The notes under the pieces were generated by a model that ran no database searches, was not told the DNA's origin, and saw only the letters and a list, made by a program, of their open reading frames with translations. Source: Paramecium pentaurelia (taxonomy: Eukaryota; Ciliophora; Oligohymenophorea; Peniculida; Parameciidae). Taken from it: 64,000 nucleotides of DNA. The position numbers were made by a program, and so were the translations under genes. The stretch's first letter is position 1. Each line of letters opens with the position of its first letter. This document shows, one piece after another, positions 47,527-58,231 of this stretch. The stretch covers positions 126,927 through 190,926 of the forward strand of contig CAJJDO010000008.1 in NCBI GenBank assembly GCA_905183005.1, written 5' to 3'.

Positions 47527-50500
47527 TCATTTAAAAATTAATTCACAATCAGTGCAAAATTATGCTACATTTGATAATATTGTAATTTTTCCACATTCTT
47601 ACAAATATTTTTCCTAGTAATTCTGAATTGCTTTTTGGAATATATTGATAGCTTGTTCTCCTCCATTTTTTATTAAATCATCTTAATTATTCAAAAATTA
47701 TTGAAGAATACTATAAAATAATATTGTAATTGAGGTGAATTTTTTCTTTAGGAAAGTCTCAACCAATCTATTTTATGCAAAAAAATAAATACATTTAAAA
47801 AAATACTTAATATAGAAGTGTTTATTTATCAATGATATTTAATGGTTTAGAAATCATCAAAATTTGATAAATGTTATTGAATTTCATTTTATGACCTTGT
47901 AATAAAAAGCTTTAACATTATTTTTAATCATCTTTTTTTTAGTAATTTTTTATTTGATATTCTAATTCATTTTAAAAGGAAGGTCCAGCTAACTCAATAA
48001 TTCTTTTTAGAGCTTAAGAATTATAATTATTAATATCTATTGGACAAACTAAACAATCTGTTGGGGGAGTAAAATCTATTTTGGAATGAATAGTTTATCT
48101 TAATTTTTCACCTTTAAAAATAATTTAAAATATTTCAACTATATTGTCTATCACATCAATTATATGTATAGACATTTAATTTTTAAATTAAAATTTTAGA
48201 AATGCTGAATAAAAGATTTAAGCACATTAATATTTTGGAAAATCACAATTTCTTGCTGAAATAGGTGGTATTGCTATTGATGATATTTTATATTCCTGAC
48301 ATTTTTGTAATCTATGAATATATTTAAATTATAAAAGTATACATATTAAAAATGCATTTACTTAATTATTCTATTGACTTTTAAGGGTCTTAGGAATTAT
48401 ATTTAGGACCAACAGTATGAAATATATATTTTGGTCCATTTTCTAATTCTAGATTGTAACTTTTAGTAACAACTACTTCAGAAGTATCAAGCTATTTTTT
48501 TCCAAGTTTTTAAAACATCATCTTAATTTCTTAAACTAATAGATTTTCACCTGCAGCTTGAAAGATAGCTTTGCAAATTCCCCCTTAATTGGAAAGATGA
48601 GGGTCAGTTACATTTACAATAGCATCAATTCCTTTGATTTAAGTAATATCTTAATTATGAATAATAATTGATTATTCAAGCAATTTAAGTTTGAAAGGAT
48701 CTAAGTATTAATTATTTTAATTACTTTTTTTAACAACAATCCATTTTTAGTTATTAAATTATATTTCATTCCAAATTATAGGATCAGGACTCTTGTTACA
48801 AGTTTCTTCAAATGATTTAATTAATATATTCATTGATAAATCATTTTGATTTACTATCAATTTTTTAGAAATTTCATCCAAACATAGGCAAAATGTATTA
48901 ATTTTCTAACATTTTAAAGTATACAATAGTCTTAATAAATATAAAATAAAACTTACATATCACTAAAGCAATTGGTTAATTAAATCTATCCTTCTACAGT
49001 CTAATTTTGATTTGGACAAAATACTAATAGAATAGAATTACAACCAAAAATTGGTACATATGATCTTATTGATTACAAATAATGTTCTTTATCTTTTTAA
49101 GCCAAATTTATGATTTTATCAAGTACCTTATCTAATATTGAATCAAATTTTATGTAAGTAGGTAAGCTTTATTTAAATTAATATTTATCAACAGGAATAA
49201 CTACACAATCAATTTAACAAAATTTATAATTTTATTCCCTTTATGCATATTCACAATCTTATTTGAATTTAATTTATTGAATATTATTGAATAATGATGA
49301 ATTAGAGTCTTAATGATTTAATTATTGATTAAGATCTTAATACTAATCCTCTGTTTTATAATTATTAAGATATATAGGAGAGATTTTCATTAACATTTAT
49401 TTTTTAATATCTGAAATCTTCTGCATATTACCACGTTTTCTATAAAAATAATTTATATTCTTTTAAACTTAAGTCCAATACTCAATTAATGATTCATCTA
49501 ATTAAAGTGATAATAAAAAATTAAATATATCATCTATTTATGGTCTTTGGTTTGCTTGAGAAATTAATTTATCTAATAATTATTAAATTTAATTAATTTG
49601 TTATACTATAATTATAATTTATTTAATTACAGTCTTCTTAATCTGATTTATAGTTAATTTCTAGAACCATTTTGAAAAATTTACCAATTGAATATGAATC
49701 ATGAGTTTCCGATATATATTAATTTTCTGACATTTCAGGTGGACAATAAGGTTAAAGTTCATTAAGATTTGCAGACTAATTATAATAAAGTTTGTAATTA
49801 AACAATTAATTAGATTATTCAACATTTTCTATATTTTAAAATAATTATTAATGAAGTTTATAGAGATCATAACATACTTAAAGCATAAATTTGATTAAAT
49901 CCTTCTATTCTAATATAATATTATCTATCTAAATAAATAAAGTAAGAAACATAGTATTCTATTAAAGGAGAGGAGCAGATGTGATTATAATTGATTGATT
50001 TGATTATTAGAGTCTATCAATTTATTATTATTTTAAGTTTTCACTTTAATAATGGATGTTGTTTTAATTTATATTTTAGTTTAAAGAATTTCCTAAAGAA
50101 TTTCCTAAAATTTATTAATCTTATTATTATTTTTTAGAGAGATTTGCATTATATTCCTTTCTATATTATGCAATTTCACTTCCATCTGAGAAGTTTGATT
50201 TCTAAATTTCATTATTTTTTATATTCTATTGAATATATTATTTAAATTTTTCAGTTATAGATGTTGAATTTCCTTAAGGAATTGTTTAATAAATATCATT
50301 AATAGTTAAAGTGTTTGGATTTGCAATTTGGAAATATTTTTTGATAAGTTCATATTCTTATTAACTTTAGGAAATCAATATAAATTTAACATCTATAAAA
50401 TTCTATCTTTAATCTTCATAAATTAATTTAAAAGTATTCAAAAATTCAATAATAGAAAAATCTGCATTATCACAACCAAGCACTGGTATTAGAATAGATT

Positions 50501-50860
50501 TTATTTTTTGAAAAGAGATTTCATAAAAACTAATTTCTATTAGACTTATTAATATTACATATTTTGAAATAATATCTCTAATAAAAGTGACATTGATAAC
50601 TCTTTAGTATTTATATCTTATTTTGGTACTATACAATGAATGATGTATTTAAATTAATTATGATTTATAGATAATGTAATGACAGATGTCTATTAAATTT
50701 AACTTAAGATTGTTTAGTTTGTTTTAAATTCATTGCATTGTTATTATAATTAATGATGTAATTATTATAAACCAGGGGCTTTTAATAATGCTATATCAGA
50801 TGGTAATACAATTGCTTCAAACTATTATTGAAATATGTCTCCTTAAATTAATGATAGCAT
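47527..50860 (-). CDS. Multi-macro-domain protein with embedded pseudokinase
   Basis: The best start is ATG 50860 (MLSLIQGDIFQQQFEAIVLP); stop is TGA 47527-47529. First macro-like domain: GDIF...EAIVLPSD and YIIHCIVPKQDI. Then comes a Gln-rich linker, followed by a kinase C-lobe lacking HRD and DFG but keeping YCPPEM (APE equivalent), DSYSIGKFFKMVLE (helix F) and ANQRPQIDDIFNFLLSL (terminal RP helix). A second macro domain has GIDAIVNVTD, GGICKAIFQAAGENL and YIFHTVGPKY. A third, degenerate one has CLVCPIDINN and a C-terminal GGEQAINIFQKAI helix. The NAAN asparagines are replaced in all three, so hydrolase activity is doubtful and ligand reading more likely. Some intron borders are unresolved. 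Confidence 0.75.
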
Positions 50861-50886
50861 TTTAATATTTTATAATTATTTAATTA

Positions 50887-51603
50887 ATGATCACCATTTC
50901 CAATAAGGAGTTGACTCCATGTAGGTTATATCTTTTAAAAACTGATAAATTAAATATAAAAAATAAATAAGAAGAGGGATTGACATTTACATTTATATAA
51001 TAAAAAAGTAAGCCATTAAAATTAGAGGAATAATATAAGTTTGATTGTAAGGTTGGAAATCATTATTTAATATGTGAAAAACTTAATTTAAAGGCTGAAG
51101 TTTATGTTTTTAAAACTTAATAAGAAAGAGATAAATATTAAGCTTAAGAAGAAGAATTTAAAGCTACAAAATCTGAATAATAATATGATAGTGAAGATAT
51201 TTCTAATGAAAATGATGAAATTATGAGTGAAGAGATAGGAAAATTACCTTAAAAAAAGAAAAAATCATTAAAATGGTCAACTGTTGAGACCTCTTCGACT
51301 TATTATTCTAAAAAAGAAAATTAATCAACAACTTCAGATATGAGTGAATAATTATTACCAGAAAAAAGAGGAAAACGTAAGGGCTCTGATCCTGTAATAT
51401 AAAAAACAGAACTTATTGTAAAACCTAAAATCTAAAGAGGAACGAATTAAATTAATAATTTATTATAAATTCAATAATATGCAAAAATAACATCAAAAAA
51501 ATAAATAACAATCTCATAAGATTAATTGTAATTACTCAAACGTAATTGGGATGTTTAAAAACTGATTTATGAATATCTTATTAATTAATATTCTTATTAA
51601 TGA
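50887..51603 (+). CDS. Hypothetical acidic/serine-rich protein
   Basis: Single-exon frame of 238 codons from ATG 50887 (MITISNKELTPCRLYLLKTD) to TGA 51601-51603. The first 80 residues could form a small beta-rich domain; the rest is a disordered acidic then basic region (KKKKSLKWSTVETSSTYYSK, PEKRGKRKGSD). It is divergent from the multi-macro gene with only 26 bp between start codons. Function unknown; the basic patch would suit a nuclear protein. Confidence 0.7.
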
Positions 51604-51764
51604 ATCTCTCATTTATAAATCAATAATACTTTTAATTTAAATTCTACCTAACATTGGGATTAATCTAGATAATAATCAATATTAAATAATAGAATTGTAT
51701 TTATAGAATTATAACTATTTTAAAGCCTTATTAAAATAAAAATTTTTCTATTAAATTAAATTAA

Positions 51765-52337
51765 ATGAGTAATTAAGAAAGGATAATCATAAAACCAATT
51801 TAAAGAAAAACTAAAAAGTCACCATAAGAAAATAAAAAAGAAATAAATGTAGATGAAGATAATTATGGACTCTCTTACTTTGAGAATGATTAAGATGAGT
51901 TTTAAACTTTATCAGAAGAATTTTTTGGAAAATGTATTCTTCTAGATAATAAAGATGATGATGAAATATAAAAAAGGAATAAAGTTAAAGAAAATGAATT
52001 CTTTTAGTTAAATCAATTTATACAAAAAAATACTCATCCTATTGAAATAAAAAAATAAGAAAAATAATAGAGTTTTAAAAATGATGAAAATTTTGAATCA
52101 TTAGAAACTAGATCTAACTTAAGTGATGGTGAATATTTTCAATAAGAAGATTTTGTTATGATATAAACGAGTGAAATAAATTATTTACAGAAGTTGAATT
52201 ACATTTAAAATGAGTCTGTTGGGTTAAATAAAAAACTAAACAAATTTTCAAAATAAAAGTTAAATAACATTACTAATGTACATTTACCACTAAAAATTTA
52301 AAAGAAAAACATACTAAAGATAAATAAAAAGGCTTGA
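51765..52337 (+). CDS. Hypothetical acidic protein
   Basis: Intronless frame of 190 codons from ATG 51765 (MSNQERIIIKPIQRKTKKSP) to TGA 52335-52337. It has a basic N-terminus, a long Asp/Glu/Asn-rich middle (NYGLSYFENDQDEFQTLSEE) and a basic C-terminal tail. Likely disordered; no domain recognised. Codon usage and length support a real gene. Confidence 0.65.
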
Positions 52338-52400
52338 TTTTGTATATATTATTTATTAATCTCGAATATAAAATAATTTAAAAATATAAAATTTACATAT

Positions 52401-54795
52401 ATGTCAAAGAGATATTTTATCAATAATTTAGATAGTCCATTAGGCTAAGAGTTCTATTCATAATTAGTAAAAGAAGATACTGAAGAAGGTGTGCATATGG
52501 CAACATATACTATTGATGATCCAAATAAGATGCCACCAAAAGGTTTTAAGAAAATATTGAAACGGTATGAAAATTACATATTTTAGTTACAAACCTAAGT
52601 TGTCTAGAAAAAAGATGCTTGAAGAATGCGATGTTTATGTGTATGATGTAGCTTCTGCAACTTAAACAGATTTAGATTTTGTATGTGATATCTTTAGGAA
52701 TAGCAAAACAACATTAGAAGAATAGAAAGTATAATTCTATACTATTAAAAGGTTTTAATTCTAGTTTCATCTGTTTTAACATGGAGTGCAATGCCAGACA
52801 AAGTGAAACCAAAAGTAGAAAAAAAAGCAGATGAAGAATAAGAGGGTGAATAATAAGAGTAACAAGAACAATAATAAAAAAAGGAAGAAGCAGAAGCAGA
52901 AGAAAATCAAGAACCAAAAGAAGATGAAAATTAAGATTAGGAATAAGATTAATAATAGATTTAATAATAATAAATAAATGAAGTTCCAGAGATTATAGAA
53001 TATGTACCTTGGGAGGAAAGTGATTATAAATTGAGAAGTGCTTCTACTTAATATTAATAATTAAAGGAATGGGAAGATATGGTATTAGGTTTGTAAAAAG
53101 AAAACTTAAAAGTAATCGTTGTATGTTCTGGTTTAATATATGGAAAAGGAGAATTACTCTTTTAAAAATATTTTAAAGTAAATTATTCAATTTAATAATA
53201 AGAAAGCTTGGTTATAATAACCATATAAATTAAGTTATTAATCAGATGGTAATAATAAAGTACCAACTGTTCATATAACTGATCTAGTAAAAATGATTGT
53301 CAAGGTTTCTGAATCTATTCCAGAGTCAAATTATATTTTTGCTGTTGATAATACTTAAGATAGAACATAAAAAGCTATAATTCAAGGTATTGCAACTGGA
53401 GTTGGAAGTGGATGGATTGAATAAAATGATGATTTTTTTAAGGATTTCACTCCAGAAGAAATGGATTGCTTTAGATTACATTTGGATTGTAAAACATCTT
53501 AAATGTTCATTGGAAATGAAGAAACTCCATCTGATTTTGAATGGCATTGTGAAAAAGGAATTGCATTTAATGCTAAGAAAATATTATAAGAATTTACATC
53601 AATACATAAATTAAGACCTATTAAAATAATAATGGAATCTAAAGCTGAAAATATGAGATTTTAAGATATTTTAACTATGATTAGTGATCATTATAGAATT
53701 CCAGTGATTAATTAAGAATAAATATTTAAAGATGCTTAAGATCCAAATTATGTATTTCCATCAGAAATATAAGAAGATTTTAATGAATATTGGCCTGTTA
53801 TTCAAGAATATATTAATACTAAAGCTCCTGCATAATTGTCAGAATAATTAAAAATTTATTATAAAGTAATTAAATGGAGATTAAGTTAAAATGATTGTTA
53901 AAACAGAGGATTTATTTTATAAAATTTTCCAAATTTCTTTGAAGAAGCTGATTACATTTTCTATCCAAATAAATAGAAATTAAAAATGAAAAAAAAACCT
54001 AAAAAAAAACCAGTTGTTACAGAAGAAGAAAAGAAGTAACCTCAAGAACCTGCTGTTGATGAAAATGGAGATCCTATTGAATAAGAATAGGCAGAGGAAT
54101 AATAATAGGAAGAACAATAATAAGAGGAATAATAAGAAGAAGAATAATAAGAAGAAGAATAACAAGAGGAAGAATAAGAAGGTGGTCCAAAACCAGAGGA
54201 TTTTTTCCCTGAATCTTATATAGTAATTAAACCATTAGGCAAAACTGATAATTTTGATTATAACAGGAAATTGATTAATTTCTTTAGTGAAAGAAATTTG
54301 GATGCTTATTTTATTGATCCAAGAAAGAAAACAAATCATGATACTTTTGAAGATTTAAGAATTTATATTGAAAGAGTAATTATTAATTTTATCATATTAG
54401 AATGGAAGACCTTATAATTATTTATAAAATGAAAAAGAATTAATAGTTTTATATTTTAATTTATAGAAAATTAAAGATTTAACAATAAAGTATACTAGAA
54501 AATAATCTATTTAAATTTGGAAAGAAATAACAAAAGTGAAAAAAGATAAAAGATAAGATTTGGTTACAAAGTATACAAAATACATATAGGAATAAGAATA
54601 AGAATTATAATAAGTCAAACAATTTCCTTTTAGAAATTATTTAATGGATTTTGTTGTGCCAGTTTTGAATGAAGGATTAGTAGAAGTGGCACATATTTTA
54701 CCTGATGATCCAGTTGAATTTTTAGTATTTGAAATTCTATTATAAAATAGGCAGAATATTTATATAAAAGGAGTTTTAATGTTGACAATGAATGA
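52401..54795 (+). CDS. AK7: Adenylate kinase 7 (AK7)-like axonemal protein, P-loop degenerate
   Basis: ATG 52401 (MSKRYFINNLDSPLGQEFYS) to TGA 54793-54795. AK7 architecture is complete. An epimerase-like N-terminal domain contains KVLILVSSVLTWSAMP, VIVVCSGLIYGKGE and NNKVPTVHITDLVK. The adenylate-kinase-like domain begins LRPIKIIMESKAENMRFQDI. Gln/Glu-rich linkers use TAA/TAG heavily, and the C-terminal Dpy-30 motif reads NYLMDFVVPVLNEGLVEVA...DPVEFLAEYL. The nucleotide-binding P-loop (normally GPPxxGKT) is replaced by ESKAENMR, so this domain probably cannot phosphorylate AMP. Introns include two AAG-ending ones (52729-52751, 53178-53202) fixed by homology. AK7 acts in motile cilia; role inferred. 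Confidence 0.9.
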
Positions 54796-54828
54796 TATTA
54801 AAAATTATAAATATTTATTCATATTCTT

Positions 54829-55920
54829 ATGGAACTTGAAAAAGTTAATATTTGGTTAGATTGTGATGTTGGAAATGATGATGCAATGGCAATCATTTTA
54901 GCTTTGTTTCATCCCAAGTCAAATCTATTGGGGGTGTCAACCTGTTTTGGAAATACATGGTATTTTTGACATAACGACCTAGTCTCGAGAACTGTACAGC
55001 CAATACAATCAGAATATTGAGTTCCGTAGGCAGGTCTGATGTACCAGTATTTAGAGGAGCTGATTGTTCATTAAGATCTGTGAAGGCTTCAGCTGAAGTG
55101 CATGGAAAATTAGGTTGTATTTGATTTAATAAGATGAATAGGATTATTTGGAGCAGAAAAATTGATCCAAACTTTTGAACCAGTATAAAATATCTCATTG
55201 AATGACCTAATTAAAAAGACTGCTGGGGAATAAAAGGTATTAATATATCTTAAATAACATAGTTCGTAATAATTGTAACAGGCCCATAAACAAATATAGC
55301 AATTTTATTAAGAGATCATCCAGAACTCATCCCTTAGATATCAGAGATTATTTTTATGGGAGGAACTTCAGGATTTGGTAATGCAACACCGAATTCAGAA
55401 TATAATATTTATTCAGATCCAGAGGCAGCATAATTTGTAATAGATACTTGCAAAAAACATAAATTAAAACTAGTGATGATTGCATTAGATCTAACATACG
55501 TATTATATAATTAATTATTAAGACATGCTTATTGGTTGAGCCTATATAATAGAAGATTTAAGACATCAATACAAAATTTTCAGATTGGTGTCTAGAAATG
55601 CTTAAGGAATTTTAGGCTGCCTACAAAGCTGAAGAATTCGATTTCCCTCCTATTCATGATCGTAATACATATTCCTTATATATATTATAGCTGTTGCTGT
55701 GTTTTATGCACTTCAACCTGAACTTTATACAACCAAACCACTTTTTGTTGCTGTAGATTGTGAATCTAAATTATGTTATGGGAGAACAGTAGTTGATAAA
55801 CATGGAATTTTAGGAAAAGAACCAACTCTATAATTTGCCAGGAGAGTAGTGGTTGAAGAATTTTGGAATTAAATGATAGAAGCCATAAAAATAGCATCAA
55901 AGAATTCTAAAATAGAATGA
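54829..55920 (+). CDS. Inosine-uridine-type nucleoside hydrolase
   Basis: ATG 54829 (MELEKVNIWLDCDVGNDDAM) to TGA 55918-55920. Hallmarks: the DCDVGNDD calcium-binding cluster, STCFGNTCLENCTANT, EVHGKLGLFG, IIVTGPQTNIAILLRDHPE, the IIFMGGTSGFGNATPNSEYN loop, SDPEAAQFV and the C-terminal HDPVAVFYAL catalytic His region. It splits the N-glycosidic bond of nucleosides for purine/pyrimidine salvage. Introns of 23, 28, 26 and 29 nt end in TAG; one at 55500-55522 (23 nt) ends in AAG and is needed to join LDLTY to TCLLVEPIQQ. Substrate preference cannot be told from sequence. Confidence 0.92.
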
Positions 55921-55950
55921 TTGATTCGTTATTTTTTTATTTAAAATCTA

Positions 55951-56000
55951 TATACAATTTATATATATATATAATATACAATTTATATATATATAATATT
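55951..56000. repeat. Imperfect tandem duplication of an AT-rich unit
   Basis: The segment ATACAATTTATATATATA and its continuation occur twice in a row (unit of about 25 bp) just upstream of the RSP3 start. It lies in the 91-bp promoter gap between the nucleoside hydrolase and RSP3. Confidence 0.6.
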
Positions 56001-56011
56001 TAATAATAAAT

Positions 56012-57296
56012 ATGGCATAAGCGTTGGCAGCAGAAAATTATGAATTTAAAGCTGCTCCAGAAGTAGTGAAACCAAAGACCAAATATAGACCATAAGTAAT
56101 ATAGTAATCAGAAGAACAAAAGGATAGGTTGAGATTCAAATTTATATAAAAAGTTCATTACTTGGATGCAATATAATGTTTGACAAGAGAGTTATAAGGG
56201 GGAATACTTATGCAAGTGTATAAACTTAAGGTGATAAGAAATTAATGACTTTGAAATCATTCAAAAAACCTACCTAAAAAGCAGTTACATAATCAAACTA
56301 TCCAAATAGGCTCCTTAAACATAAACCACTTATCTACATCCTTAAACACCAAGACCATTTTAGAATCGTGTGAATATTGACATACAAACTGATGAGTATC
56401 TTGAAATTCTAACTGATAAACCTCCAGAATAAGAAATGGATGCCTAAACAGATTATTATATAGATAAGCCTCCTGATAGATTATTTGTACCAAAGAAAAA
56501 TGGAATTGATAAAGTATAATAAATTTATACTATTTTAATAGGAAACATAAATATGGGAAGGTGATCTATTCGATTTTGACTAAGAAGTTGAACCTATTTT
56601 ATAGGTGTTAATGAATAAAATTTTGGAGTAATCAAGAATGGAAGTATTAGAAGAAGAAGAAATAAAATTGATGAAATTATAATAAAAGCAACATGAAAAA
56701 TAAAAGACATCTGTTTTATCAGAAATGCAAAGATTAGAAGCTGTTTAATAGAGATTAGATTAAGAAGAAGCAAGAAGAAAATTATAATATGAAACATTTC
56801 TTAAAATATAAAAACAAAGTCATTAGAAAATTATCTGTAGAACTTTATCAAAATCTTTGATATCTCCTTTAAAGTAAAATACATTCAAAAAACTCTAAGA
56901 TTTAGGAGTTTATAGAGATCCTTTAGAAACAGCTTTATTATCTGAATATCTACCTTGGATGTATTCAAATATATTGAATGATTTAATTGATGAAGATGGA
57001 AATTAAAGCAATTTCAATAGTAAATTTAAATATAATATTTAGATATTTTATTTGATGTAGAAGATTCACTTACAAATGCACATGCTAATTCTATTCTAAG
57101 AAGAAAATAATTTATTGAAAATCATTATGAAGAAATTGCAAGAAAGAAAAGAGAAAAAGAGGAAATGAAAAGACAAGAAGAAGAAAGAAGATTAAAAGAA
57201 ATAGAAGATTAAAGATTAGCTGAAGAAGAATTAGCTAGATAATTAGAATAATAGAACTTAGAACAATAAGAAAATTAATAACAAGTGTAATAATGA
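56012..57296 (+). CDS. RSP3: Radial spoke protein 3 (RSP3/RSPH3)
   Basis: ATG 56012 (MAQALAAENYEFKAAPEVVK) to TGA 57294-57296. Family blocks are colinear: NIMFDKRVIRGNTYA, VNIDIQTDEYLEILTDKPPE, AQTDYYIDKPPDRLFVPKKN, ETQIWEGDLFDFDQEVEPIL, QVLMNKILEQSRMEVLEEEE, then a long charged coiled coil ending QQENQQQVQQ. RSP3 is the structural core of radial spokes in motile cilia and an A-kinase anchoring protein; the RGNTYA and DQEVEPIL segments are its most conserved parts. Introns include 32 nt near the N-terminus, 26 nt before APQTQTTYLHP, and 27 nt before ETQIWEG. The first is less certain. Confidence 0.93.
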
Positions 57297-57391
57297 ATTA
57301 AGAAATTATGATTAATTTTAAATTTTATTAACTCTATATTAATAGAGACATTTATTGTTATCTTGAGTAAATTGTATATTTAACATGATAT

Positions 57392-58174
57392 TCATTCAGT
57401 AATTTAAAATTCCTCTCTTTTTTTATTTAATTTAGGATCTTTAAGTAAATCTTAATATTATTTATAACCATCTTTAACAATATCAATTGCTTTATTTGCA
57501 TCAAAGATTTAATTATTGAATAAAATTGAATTCTCCTTTTTTCCTTCAAAAGTCTTTATATAACGAAATCTATTTAAAATCAATCTACTTATATCACTAT
57601 GTTATTTCTCAAAATCATGAAAATCATTAATTTTAAATTTATCAGCTTCCTCAGTGTTCAATACTAATATCTTCCAATCTATTTCACCTTGATCTAAAAC
57701 ACAAAAGGCTCCAATTATTTTAGCTTAAAATATATCCCCAGGTTTATATTCTTTTTGAATACTAAATTCCAAAATATCTAAAGGATCATCATCTCCCTTA
57801 AATCCATCATGTAAATCAACAGTTGAATTTTCCCATGTTTATGGAATAAAACCATAATTAAATGGTGCAAATTAAGCATAATATCTAAGTTCTTTTTCAT
57901 CAGAATTTTTTTTTTTCTTTTAATCTTACACAATTGGATTATATTTAATGGTTTTACTTACTTCAAATTTAGCTAACCTTTCTTTAGGTATTTCAATTCC
58001 AACATTTATTATGTTATATTAATCTTTTATTGGATAGATGGGTATATCATGCCAAAAGGATTTTATAGTATCATTGCAATGTAGATTAATTTTATAAGAG
58101 AAACCTTAACCTTGTTCACTCAAACGATAGGAAAAAGATTGACTATATCTATAAACGATTCGTAAGATGTTCAT
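57392..58174 (-). CDS. Inorganic pyrophosphatase (family I)
   Basis: ATG 58174 (MNILRIVYRYSQSFSYRLSE) to TGA 57392-57394 with no intron evident. Family I motifs: substrate loop FAPFNYGFIPQTWEN, the signature GDDDPLDILEF with its metal-binding aspartates, and GAFCVLDQGEIDWKILVLNT with DxGExDWK. It hydrolyses pyrophosphate and drives biosynthesis. The basic N-terminal about 20 residues could be a mitochondrial presequence. Length of about 260 residues fits eukaryotic PPases. Confidence 0.93.
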
Positions 58175-58231
58175 AATTAAATTATTTAAAAATAAAAGCA
58201 AAGAAATTGCATAATTATAGTTAAAATTTGA

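Noticed and set aside
53980..54223. Phe/Leu-rich or Lys/Asn-rich small proteins at the AK7 linker
   Set aside because: Both are alternative-frame readings of the Gln/Glu-rich linker of AK7, created by repeated GAA/TAA codons.
54893..55198. 101-residue minus-strand protein opposite the nucleoside hydrolase
   Set aside because: The plus strand encodes highly conserved nucleoside-hydrolase motifs over the same bases; the minus frame is a shadow.
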